From: Zantedeschia hybrid cultivar
Lineage: Eukaryota > Streptophyta > Magnoliopsida > Alismatales > Araceae
Direction of reading: 5' to 3'
Length of the DNA: 64,000 bases
NCBI GenBank assembly: GCA_030544215.1
Contig: JARZZO010000010.1
Location: forward strand, 56,833,564-56,897,563
Shown in pieces: positions 36,759 through 48,104 of this stretch. Every line of letters begins with the position of its first letter. Position 1 is the stretch's first letter. Below the pieces are notes generated by a model. That model searched no databases. It was given only the letters and a program-made list of their open reading frames with translations, and was not told where the DNA came from. Both the position numbers and the translations under genes were made by a program.

Positions 36759-39152
36759 TGTAACGACCCGCCACCCTATGACCGGAGATCCGATCACTAA
36801 ATGGGTGCCGACTCATTAACCAACGGTCTCACACCCGGATCTCATACACACATCTGGAGGAGCAAGCGTTAAACAAGGTTAAATATAACATTCACACGGA
36901 CTACAAGGAATTACAGTGCGCAGGAAGGAAATTAATAATGTCTGTACACAGTCCAACAATAATTACATAGCCCAAGAAATTAAATAAGTACAGACAGGAA
37001 CAAAGTACAACAACATCGGGGCATACCCCGGAACTGAAACAGTTGCTGGTCCGCACACCAGGGAGAACACCACTCGCCGCCACACGCCACGAGGTCCACA
37101 CCTGAAACCGCAGAGAGTGAGCCACACCAGAATTGGGCTCAGTAGGGATCATCCGATCTCCTGCCTCCCACTCACACACCCACAAGAGCAATAACCAAGA
37201 TACATGTGATTAAGGCAAGTAAAGCTGTAACACACTACTCCTAATCTCGATATGAACCACATGCGTTCGAAATGTAACAAGCATATCTCTAGAATCATTC
37301 TATTAAGAAGCCTACAACTCGCGTTTCGACAAAACATGCCAACCACGCCTCCGAAAGTGGGAAACACCGACCTGCTGAGACCAAACAGTAACCCCTCGGA
37401 TAGCACGCTGGCTACTCCGGCCCAACTGGCACAAGTGGTTACTCCTTCCCCTAGCACGAGTGACACTTCACAGGAACCACTCCTACACCGGTACTAGCTA
37501 ACCCTGGGGTCCACCAGGTGACCCTCTCTCACTAGGCGTCACCCCGCCCACGCCCCCACCGGCGCTGTGCTCCATCCACACCAGCACAGGGTGATAAAGC
37601 GCTACAACTGTCACTCTAAGTCCACAGTAACACAAAACCCGGCACAGTGCGATCTGGTCCGAAGAACCCATCATCATCGAGTATACCAAAAGCATGCATT
37701 TAACCAACTATCTAGCAGTGTAAACACATTTTATTGGCATGGATTAGTGTGGTTCTGTCTTGAATCGCGTCGCCCAAGGCCGACGTCATTCAAGCATCCT
37801 AAACTGGTTCATGAAATATCCAGCCTCAGAGTATGGCCTAAAAGGCGTCGTCACAGGTAGCCGCCTTTTAAAAACACGTCGTCATACCTCGTCGCCTATC
37901 GGTGACAGAAACAGGGACAGGCCACGGTTGATTCTTCTTAAAACGCGTCGTCCTGGGAAGCCCTCTTTTAAAAGGCGTCCGTTTCCTCAGACGCCATTCA
38001 CACTAGAATCCGAAACTTGCAGAAACCTTAATCGGGCGATTTCTGCCTAAATGGCGTCGTGCTGGCTCGTCGCCATTCTAAATGGCGTCGTCCAGGCACG
38101 ACGTCATTTAATGTCAGAAACCCAGACTGACAAAACCTCAAACATGGAGTTTTCTGCCTAAAAGACGTTGTACTGGCCCGTCGCCATTCTAAATGGCATC
38201 GTTCAGGCACGACGTCTTTTAGCGCCAGAAATCAGGTTATGCTCTCTACCCGAGGACTCCCTTTTCACCCCCAAAAGCCCCAAAATCGCCCAAAGACAGA
38301 GGAGGAAGAGGGGCAAGCTAAACCATCACAAATCCATATTCATAGAAACCCTCATTCCCATCAAGAAAAGCCCCTATCATGCTCGTTCTACCCCCAAACG
38401 CATCACATGGAAACTACGGATAAAACGAGTACAATCTACGCAAGGTTCGTCCCCCTACTGGTTCTTGAACTCCTCCTGGTTCCGTGCCGCCGAACCGCCG
38501 CACCGCAGACCGCCGCCGGTACCCCCGAGGACGTCGCCACTCCGCCGAGACGTCGACCGCCGTCCGGAGAATGGAACGCCGCGAAGGAAGTGGTGATAGT
38601 AGTGGTGAGAGGTAGAGAGGTTTGGAGTGGTGGAAGAAGAAGAAGAGGAAGGGAAAGGGGAAGACAGGGGTCGGAGGAGGCGGAGAGGGGGAGGAGAGAG
38701 AGTGAGAGGAGAAAAATGAGGGAAAGAAAGGAAGGCTCGCAGGGTCAATCCGAAACAGGGTAAAACACGTCGACCGGGACAGACGCCTATCAGATGACAG
38801 GACGGGCCGTACTGACAGAAGCTCTGAAACACGTCGACCACCACCGATGCCGTTCAGACGACAAGACCGGCACCGTACACTGACATCTCAGGGTCGCAGT
38901 CTGAATGACGTCGTGCATCGCGGACACCTTTCAGACGACAAGACAGAGGCCGTACTCTCGCGGCCCGAAACCCGCCCACGTGGCACAGTAGCTACAGACC
39001 TAAATGGCGTCCACCAAGCAAGACGCCGTTTGAAAGGCGTCGTGCAGGGTCGACGTCATTCAGAAGAAACTCTCAAGACCTCTAAGGGTCCAAACCAGGG
39101 GATCCGACCCGAAATCGACCCGAATACTGAACCCGAAACCTCAGTCCTTACA
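36759..39152 (-). mobile_element. 3' LTR of gypsy element F
   Basis: 2394 bp, TGTAAGGACTG...GTTACA on the minus strand. It contains two clusters of GGCGTC hairpins (37765-38225 and 38755-39070) around a purine-rich stretch (38580-38740). Small frames inside it are not called. Confidence 0.92.
37765..39070 (-). repeat. Hairpin array in gypsy F 3' LTR
   Basis: About 14 units of roughly 33 bp. Clear examples have arms AAATGGCGTCGT and ACGACGTCATTT (about 38090-38121) and AAAAGGCG/CGCCTTTT (about 37830-37860). Adjacent units abut, sharing a TCTAAATGG-type junction. The second F LTR has the same set at about 42992-43455 and 43980-44285. Confidence 0.82.
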
Positions 39153-39235
39153 TTCTCCCCCCCTTAAAAGAATTTCGTCCCCGAAATTGCCTGCAACAAG
39201 TAACGAGGGCGAAATATAACCACCACCAACTCACA

Positions 39236-40460
39236 TGGGAACTTACCGGAAAAGGTAGGAAACTGATCCCACATCTCAAACTCGCGCTCTCCGGTCGCCT
39301 CGCTTCCAGAGCGATACTGCCAAACCACTCAATCCAAAGGTACAACCTTGTTCCGGAGAACCTGAACATTCCTCAGCAACAAAACATGGAACACATCGTG
39401 CACCCCTGCAAGATTGGACGGCAAGGCTAGCTGGTACGCCGCTTCCCCCATTCGAGTAAGAATGGGAAAAGACCCAACACGTCGCGGACCCAGCTTACCT
39501 TGCTTCCCAAATCTCATTACACCCTTAGAGGACGAGACTTGGAGAAACACGTGGTCCCCTAACTTCACACTCAATCGGTCTCCTACCGATAATAGCACAA
39601 CTTTTCTAACAGTCCGAGCTGCGATTAAATTCCACTGCACCACTCTGGCAACCTCAGTACACTGCTAAACCAACTCTGATCTTGTTAACTGCCTCTTGCC
39701 AATCTCAGACTAGATCACAAAGGATCGACACGGCCATCTGAACAATGCCCCATAAGGCGCCATGCCAATGTTAGAATGGTAACTGTTGCAGTACGCAAAA
39801 CCCCACTGAAAACGAGCGCTACTCCCAAGAACCTCCTCAGTCTAGGAAATATGCCCCGAGCATAACTATCAGAATCTAAATGGCCCTCTCCGACTGTCCA
39901 TCAGCCTCGGGATGATAGGCCGAGCTAAAGGCTAATCGCGTGCCCAAGGCCTTCCGAAAACTCTTCCAAGACCTAGAAGTAAATCTCAAAACCCGGTCTG
40001 ACATGATGGATAAGGGCACATTGAGCAGAAAGAGATGATTCGATCCACAAACAACTTAGCCAACTCACCGACTGACCAGTCCTTCCTGACAGTCAGAAAG
40101 TGTGCTGACATGGTTAGTTGCTCAATGATAACTCAGATCACGCTCCCACCACCAGGAGATAAAACAATCCCAACACAATTCCAAAGTCACAAGCTCCCGT
40201 TTCCATACCGGGATCGGCAAGGACTGCAACCACGCTTCCGCTGCGCCACTCTAATGTTCCACCATATTCTGTCGACAATTAAAGCACCTAACCACAAAAT
40301 CAACCCTATCCTTCTTCCTACTAGACCACCTCAAACATTGATACGTCTACTCGTTTCGAGACGCACCATAATTAGAACAGTGTGCCTCAATAAGGACACA
40401 CCTGCGTACGTCCTCCACGGTCAAATCATAGAGTCTACCTCCAACCTGACTAAACCTTCA
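39236..40460 (-). pseudogene. Integrase and chromodomain-tail remnant, element F
   Basis: The minus strand gives, in order, a decayed integrase region from about 40460, MSAHFLTVRKDWSVGELA and FVDRII (about 40130-40030), a YHPEADGQ-like segment near 39910, then an open stretch of 104 residues at 39329-39643 (KLGDHVFLQVSSSKGVMRFG, GVHDVFHV) and an NKVVPLD...QYRSGSEAT tail. A part of the linker before the tail is deleted relative to element E. Frames are broken throughout. RT and RNase H are absent. Confidence 0.75.
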
Positions 40461-40791
40461 TCCCACAATTCCACGCTGGTAAGACAGATCACAACAATCA
40501 CTCTCACCGATCACATCCTTACACAGGGCTCCCTACAACCGGTCAATCAAATCAATACTAAGTTAACTATGTTCCACAATTCCGCCAAAATTGATAGACC
40601 AACATCATCATATAGTAGCCTTACAAAGTGCAGTTTACAATACTGATTCTCCACCATGATCCAAAATACATAAAGAGTGCCATACAAGTTCACAACTACT
40701 ACCTAATAAGACACGATAAGAGTGCTCATCTAGCCCAGCATCTCGGACCTCCACTGAAAGAACACACAACACCACATAAGGTACCGGGCTC

Positions 40792-41835
40792 CTACTGACC
40801 ACTCGGCTCCTGACTTGTCTTATTCTTCTGGGGACAGTTCCTCGCAAGATGTCCCCTCCTGCCACAGCCAAAACAGCTACCAGAGACCAATGGACATATC
40901 CGATTGCCGTGATACCTACCACAACGGGGACAATAATTTGCCGCATCATGTCTCGTTCCCTGCTGCCTGCTAGCCACAGTCTGCATCTGTTGAGCCGAAC
41001 CGTCCTCATCTTCATCACATGACGTCTCTTGGGACCCGAACTCAAAGGAACTAGAACTGCCTGACGAAAGGACCGTTGATTTGCTCTTGCCTTGTTGCTT
41101 CCCTCGTGCCGATCGCTCCAATTCTTTCGCCATTTGCTGAAATTGAGTCTCCACCGCTGCCGCGCATCGAACCGCCGACGCCAGATCTCTACAACACTGA
41201 GGTGCCACCATTGTCCTCAGATCATAACGGAGTCCATCTACAAATCTCTCTGTTCTATACTTCTCATGCTCGAATAAGTGTGGAACGAATCTTCCAAGAG
41301 TCACAAACTTCGTCTGATATTCTAGAACTGACATATCATTCTGTACCAATTCCATAAACTCCCTTTATTTGGCCTTCTGGGCGAGCCTCGGAACGTATTG
41401 TCCACTGAACTCTCTCACAAACACCTCCCAAGGGATCTCTCTCAAGGATCTATCTGCAAACATCATTCTCTTGATGGTAACCCACCACTCGTATGCATTG
41501 CCCTTCAACAAGTAGGTTGCCAACAAGGTCTTGTCATTCTCAGCACATTCAAGAACATCAAATGCCTTCTCCACTTCCTTAATCCAACGAGCTGCCTCGT
41601 CTGGGACTGGTCGACCCGTGAAAGAAGGGGTCTCCAACTTCAAAAACCGCTCCAATACTGTGGACTGGTCACCTCGGGAATTGGATCCCTCACTACCGGC
41701 TCCCTGCTGGTATCTAAACATAGCTCCAATCATAGCCTCCACGAAACGATCCACATTATGCTCTTCTGCTCCCGAACTAATATCGTCTGCTCTCGCACTA
41801 CGAGCCAACGGAACTCTCCTCCTCGACGCCATCAC
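40792..41835 (-). pseudogene. Nearly open gypsy gag (one in-frame stop), element F
   Basis: A 347-codon gag from ATG 41835 is interrupted only by TAA at 41365-41367, between the two halves. The N-terminal half has the plant gag fold signature DEAARWIKEVEKAFDVLEC and YEWWVTIKRM. The C-terminal half has Ser-rich and acidic segments, then CPRCGRYHGNRICP and a complete CCHC zinc knuckle (CFGCGRRGHLARNC), and ends at 40792. In copy E the stop position is Glu. The protein would form the particle core and bind RNA. Being far better kept than the rest of the element, it is either young or was retained longer. Confidence 0.88.
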
Positions 41836-41986
41836 TACCCTATGAACACAAAAATCAAGACAAACACGTCAAAACCTATCAATCTACGCCAGCAGCCATC
41901 GTCTGTACAAACTCGTACTTATTGTTGGACTACGATATTTAACACAGTTTATCGCATAGTCGACCAGACTGAGCTCTGATACCATC

Positions 41987-44372
41987 TGTAACAACCCGCC
42001 ACCCTATGACCGGAGATCCGATCACTAAATGAATGCCGACTCATTAACCAACGGTCTCACACCCGGATCTCATACATACATCCAGAGGAGCAAGCGTTAA
42101 ACAAGGTTAAATATAACATTCACACAGACTACAAGGAATTACAGTGCGCATGAAGGAAATTAATAATGTTTGTACACAGTCCAACAATAATTACATAGCC
42201 CAAGAAATTAAATAAGTACAGGCAAGAACAAAGTACAACAACATCGGGGCATACTCCGGAACTGAGACAGTTGCTGGTCCGCACATCAGGGAGAACACCA
42301 CTCGCCGCCACACGCCACGAGGTCCACACTTGAAACCGCAGAGAGTGAGCCACATCAGAATTAGGCTCAGTAGGGATCATCCGATCCCCTGCCTCCCACT
42401 CACACACCCACAAGAGCAATAACCAAGATACAGGTGATTAAGGCAAGCAAAGCTGTAACACACTACTCCTAATCTCGATATGAATCACATGCGTTCGAAA
42501 TATAACAAGCATATCTCTAGAATCATTCTATTAAGAAGCCTACAACTCGCGTTTCGACAAAACATGCCAACCACGCCTCCGAAAGTGGGAAACACCGACC
42601 CGCTGAGACCAAACAGTAACCCCTCGGATAGCACGCTGGCTACTCTGGCCCAACTGGCTCATGTGGTTACTCCTTCCCCCAGCACGAGTGACACTTCACA
42701 GGTGCCACTCCTACACCGGTACTAGCTAACCCCGGGGTCCACCAGGTGACCTTCTCTCACTAGGCGTCACCCTGCCCACGCCCCCACCGGCGCTGTGCTC
42801 CACCCACACCAGCACAGGGTGATAAAGCGCTACAACTGTCACTCTAGGTCCACAGTAACACAAAACCCGGCACAGTGCGATCCGGTCTGAAGAACCCATC
42901 ATCATCGAGTATACCAAAAGCATGCATTTAACCAACTATCTAGCAGTGTAAACACATTTTACTGGCATGGATTAGTGTGGTTCTATCTTGAATCGCGTCG
43001 CCCAAGACCGACGCCATTCAAGCATACTAAACTGGTTCATAAAATTCCCAGCCTCAGAGTATGGCCTAAAAGACGTCGTCACAGGTAGCCGCCTTTTAAA
43101 AACGCGTCGCCATACCTCGTCGCCTATCGGTGACATAAACAGGGACAGGCCACGGTTGATTCTTCTTAAAACGCGTCGTCTTGGGAAGCCGCCTTTTAAA
43201 AGACGTCCGTTTCCTCAGACGTCATTCACACCAGAATCCGAAACTTGCAGAAACCTTAATCGGGCGATTTCTGCCTAAATGGCGTCGTGCTGGCTCGTCG
43301 CCATTCTAAATGGCGTCGTTCAGGCACGACGTCATTTAATGCCAGAAACCCAGACTGACAGAACCTCAAACAGGGAGATTTCTGCCTAAAAGGCATCGTA
43401 CTGGCCCGTCAACATTCTAAATGGCGTCGTTCAGGCACGACGTCTTTTAGCGCCAGAAATCAGGTTCTGCTCTCTGCCCGAGGGCTCCTTTTTCACCCCC
43501 AAAAGCCCCAAAATCACCCAAAAACAGAGGAGGAAGAGAGGCAAGCTAAACCATCACAAATCCATATTCATAGAAACCCTCATTCCCATCAAGAAAAGTC
43601 CATATCATGCTCGTTCTACCCACAAACGCATCACATGGAAACTACGGATAAAATGAGTACAATCCACGCAAGGTTCGTCCCCCTACTGGTTCTTGAACTC
43701 CTCCTGGCTCCGTGCCGCCGAACCGCAAACCGCCGCCGATACCCCCGAAGACATCACCACTCCGCCGGAACGTCGGCCGCCGTCCGGAGAATAGAACGCC
43801 GCGAAGGAAGTGGTGGTGGTAGTGGTGAGAGGTAGAGAGGTTTAGAGTGGTGGAAGAGGAAGAAGAGGAAGGGAAAGGGAAAGAGAGGGGTCGGAGGAGG
43901 CGGAGAGGGGGAAGAGAGAGAGTGAGAGGAGGAAAATGAGGGAAAGAAAGGAAAGCTCGCGGGGTCAATCCGAAACAGGGTAAAACGCGTCGACCGGGAC
44001 AGCCGCCTATCAGATGACATGACAGGCCGTACTGACAGAAGCTCTGAAACACGTCGACCACCACCGACGCCGTTCAGACGACAAGACCGGCACCGTACAC
44101 TGACATCTCAGGGTCGCAGTCTGAATGGCGTCGTCCATCGCGGACGCCTTTCAGACGACAAGACAAGGGCCGTACTCTCGCGGCCCAAAACCCGCCCACG
44201 TGGCACAGCAACCACAGACCTAAATGGCGTCCACCAAGCAAGACGCCGTTTGAAAGGCGTCGTGCAGGGTCGACGTCATTCAGAAGAAACTCTCAAGACC
44301 CCTCAGGGTCCAAACCAGAGGATCCGACCCGAAATCGACCCGAATACTGAAGCCGAAACCTCAGTCCTTACA
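41987..44372 (-). mobile_element. 5' LTR of gypsy element F
   Basis: 2386 bp, same ends as the 3' LTR. On the plus strand it begins TGTAACAACCC, next to GCTCTGATACCA (41974-41985), the primer-binding site complement. It carries the same hairpin clusters. Confidence 0.92.
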
Positions 44373-45289
44373 AGTTCGGTCTATCCAGACCAACATTTAG
44401 TCCCCAAACAGACTCTTGAGAGTTTCATTAACATAAGATATCAACCACTTGCAGGTTAAAAAAAACACAACCAAACACAGTTGGTCTTCCCTTCAAGCTA
44501 AAAGGGAAACAAATTTAATATAGGGATCAACGTGCTTCTGAAGCAGGTAGACAAAACAGTGTAAAACACTCAAATATAATCAAGAATAAGTTTGCAGGTC
44601 TTGATCAGATTGCAGTTAAGTCGGAGAGCCTTGAATGCTGGAATTGAATGCTTCAGCGTTCAAACTATCATGAACTTGCTTACAAGAATGTAAGATCTTT
44701 TCACAGTGACCTTCTCTCTCTCTCGATGTATCTCTAGATGACTCTCAATTTTTTGGTTGCTCTACTATCTGTCCCGGTCAGAGATCTCTATCTTTCTCTT
44801 GCTCTTCACTCTATATATCATAGAGGCTGAGCTCTCTTATTTAAACAGTAGATTTGAATTTAGCCACTTCTTGAAATCCAACTGACATCTTTTAGAGTAA
44901 TGGCCAAGTTCATGAGTCTAACGTTAATTTTCGTAGGTCTTAACATTAAACATTTTAGTTCAACTAAGAGTATAGTTTGTCTTTTTCTTCTTGAAAATAT
45001 GCAAGAGTGATCACTATCCATTTCCAAGTTTGACGTGTAGATCTTCCACAATCCTATTAAAAAATTAAGAATGAAAAGTTCACATCTAGTTGACCAACCA
45101 AAGAACATATGAGATCTACAAAAGTGCCACAGACATAGTGCGGTGGCAGATCCTTACGCTTGATAAAAACCTAAACACAATCTATCCAAGAAAGCTTGCA
45201 TATGGATGAAAACTAATAAGATAAGTTTGTTTGAAAAAGTGCACAAACAATTGCTTTAAAAAGTTTAGAAAACTGGTAGATAATACATG

Positions 45290-46215
45290 TAAATAATCGG
45301 TGAAAAAGAAATTGATACATCGCTTAAAATTCACTAATTAATTGATTTTACTTGAGAGCACAATCAGATCACAAAAGACTTACTAATCGATTAAAGGAAA
45401 GAAGATAATCGGCTTGGAACCCTTCGATTAATCAGAAGGAGAGATACACAGTTAATCGATAACCGATAAGAAAATAATCGAGTTGGGGATTCAAACGATT
45501 AATCGATTGACACTAAAACTGTAACTAATCGAAAGACAGTTAATCGATTAGCTCTGTAACGCTTAATCGGAAGTCACATATTGCATCCAATTGATTACAC
45601 AACAAAAGATAGATTACGATGTTGTCAATCAATTACAAGTCCGAAGATCGAGTACTTGAGACTAGAGATCGATTACGACGTTGTTAATTGATTAAGAGGT
45701 CGAAGATCGATTACGACGTTGTTAATCAACTACTCAATTCAAATGGTAATAAAAAAGACAACGAGTATGATAATCAATTAAAAAAGGGAACGAGTATGAT
45801 AATCAATTAAAAAAGGGAACAATTAGTTGCTTAGAGAGATAACTAATAATTGAAACTCTTGATCAGAAAACAAATAGATTAATACTTTCAACTTCATATA
45901 TAATCGATGAACGGAATAACCGATTAATAATTATAAATCCGTTAGAATAGATAATCAATAGAGATAATTGGTTATATGTTAGTGATTAACAGAGTGATTT
46001 TAAATCGATTATCCAACGATTAACAATATGAAAGAAAGACTTCTGTTAATCGATTGAGTCTTAGTAGATCTAAAAATAAAACACCGTCAATCGTTTAGTA
46101 ATAAGAAGTTAACGGATTTCTCAGTACTTTATTAATCAAAAGGATCAAGTAGTTCAATGAAAAATAACTAAATCTCATACTAACCACTTTACAAATAATC
46201 GATTACATCTGACTT
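45290..46215. repeat. Cluster of AATCGATT palindromes
   Basis: The 8-mer AATCGATT, or the longer TAATCGATTA, occurs about six times (near 45385, 45500, 45541, 46003, 46046 and 46198). Many half-sites (TTAATCG, CGATTA, CAATTGATTA) and a direct repeat of about 29 bp near 45762-45810 (GAGTATGATAATCAATTA) accompany them. The cluster is inside the putative SIRE-like LTR. Confidence 0.75.
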
Positions 46216-46340
46216 ATCTAAAGAAAAAAAAACTATCACTAAAAAACTTTTAAGTACAATTTTATAAAGAATTATCAAAATGTGTTATCGCCAGAACATG
46301 GAGATTAAGAAGTATGAAAAAATCTTAGCTCAACAATAAT

Positions 46341-46584
46341 TGTCCGATTAGGTACATGAATTTAATGATGAGTACTAAAATTTGCATGCAACTGATTGAA
46401 AATTACTACTGAGCTTCACGATTGAACACAACCCGACTATGAAAATTAAACCTAAGAAATGGAAACCACAAGCGGATAAATGAATATTTAAAGATTTATG
46501 ATATTTTTTTAAAATATGAACATAATGTGAAAATGAGTGCATGTTATTTAACTGCACACACTGTTACAAGATGCATACTAGCAC

Positions 46585-46617
<33 letters not shown>

Positions 46618-48104
46618 AAGAGAGAAAGTAAGAGAGGTACTATCAAAAGTAGATGCACCCCGAGGATTACTAAAACCCTAAAGAATTAGCACAATCCTAA
46701 AAGTTAAATGAAATAATTTCCTAATTTTTGTTTAAAAACATTTTTATGCATACTCAATCACAAAGCTGCAATTGAATTTTACAAGTGGATGATAAAATTT
46801 AAATCTCAAAGAAATAACCTTAGAGGAATAATTGAATTTTTAAAAAAATTTGATAACTTTTTTGTTTTTTTGACATGAGAATAGAGAAGATTTTAGGTGG
46901 AGTGTATTTATGTGAATACACCCCGAAGTACATTCGATCATATATATGAGAAAAGATCACACCCACCTTAAAACACATCGAAGTTAGATGTTTCCTCCCC
47001 CTCCCCCAACACACCCTACGCTCCTATGCAAAAATATTAATAATAAATTTATTAAAAAAATAAATATTAAATAAGACTCTTTAAGATTAAGATTGTTCTT
47101 ATCTCTAAGACCTTATTTTTCACCATCCAATTGTGAAAACAAATCATAATCGTCCAATCAGGTATGTATGAAAAAATTACTATTAAACAATATTAATAAA
47201 ATAATCAAAAAATAAAATATTAAATTAAATTAACCCTTAAAATTAATCCTATCACTTGAGAGTTTTAACTTTGGCCCCCCATTAAAAACAGAGTTACGAT
47301 TGAATTGAAAAATCAGATGGCAACAATCCTAAGAGGAGATAATTGAATATTTTAAGTTTTTAAGTGAATTTTATTTTTTTACATATGAAGTATATTATAT
47401 ATATCATCAGTCGGTAGGAACACGTTCAGATTTTGGAATATCTTCATGTTTGATGTGCATTACCCGAGGACTTCAAACTAGGAAAGACGCCCTCTGGGAT
47501 CGAAAATAATGTACCCACCAAAAAAATAAACCCAAGGCACCTTTACTAAGGTTCATGCCCGAACAAAGAAATCCAGCCATGTGTCTCAAAGTGGGAGAAC
47601 ATAACTGAGGATACACGCACCTTCGCTTTCTTGGGGAAAACAAATAAGCGTTGCCGGCTCTTCGCACTTGAACGTTTACCTTCAGGCAAAGGGAAGGGCA
47701 CAAAATATCCTGGTTCAGAAACTCCAGCCAATCCAGCTTCTGGATGCATTTCGACCGAATGCTCTGTCAAAAGACGATGGGATCAAGTCCACTTTTGCCT
47801 CGCCATTGCAAAATGGTCTGGACCATCACAAGCTAACAGAGCCACCCATTCTCCAGCTGTGTTCTTTTCTTTGCTCTCGTTTGGAGTGATCTTTCAAAGC
47901 AAAATCTACGAGCCTAGCCACATTTCAAGTTGCAGGAAAAGGCAATCACTCTGTGGTCAGAATTCTATTCATAGCAACACAGCTTCGCAAAACTTGGCTT
48001 TAATCTTGCCCAACTTACACTCGTCGAGATAATTAATCCAACAAGGCCCTCGGAACACAGCTGATCTCTTCAGAGTAGCATATGACACGCCTCATATTCA
48101 CAGC
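46341..48104. other. Gene-free AT-rich interval downstream of MSH6
   Basis: Contains a CT microsatellite (about 46584-46612), then AT-rich sequence. About 47500-48104 has a more balanced composition and may include the MSH6 3' untranslated region (minus strand). Open frames on both strands at 47546-48032 carry no domain I recognise. Confidence 0.55.

Larger units (their letters stand above)
36759..44372 (-). mobile_element. Gypsy (chromovirus) element F, RT-deleted
   Basis: Two full LTRs (36759-39152 and 41987-44372) enclose only about 2.8 kb. The outer flanks are GGTTC and AGTTC, a target duplication with one mismatch. The first 200 bp of the two LTRs differ at roughly nine positions by eye. 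The internal region has gag and an integrase/chromodomain remnant but no protease, RT or RNase H. The family is that of element E (same LTR start, end and hairpins). Confidence 0.9.
36611..46335 (+). mobile_element. Putative SIRE-like copia solo LTR, interrupted by gypsy F
   Basis: Starts TGTTGGTCGGGATATGAAG with GGAGGGTGAATGGG soon after, and holds ATTTATACTGGTTC at the point where F inserted, all typical words of SIRE/Maximus-type LTRs. With F removed, the sequence continues at 44378 (about 2.1 kb in total). It could end at CTCAACA, 46335, where ATAAT follows; ATAAT also precedes the start (36606-36610). The AT-rich context makes a chance pentamer match possible, so the right edge is tentative. 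Confidence 0.5.

Noticed and set aside
40035..40646. Plus-strand frame of 203 residues
   Set aside because: Antisense shadow of the decayed integrase of element F. No homology on the plus strand.
47546..48032. Open frames on both strands downstream of MSH6
   Set aside because: The minus-strand frame (47546-47770) lacks an ATG at its left-open end and has no recognised domain. The plus frames are its shadow. It may be 3' UTR or an exon of an unknown gene, but cannot be supported.
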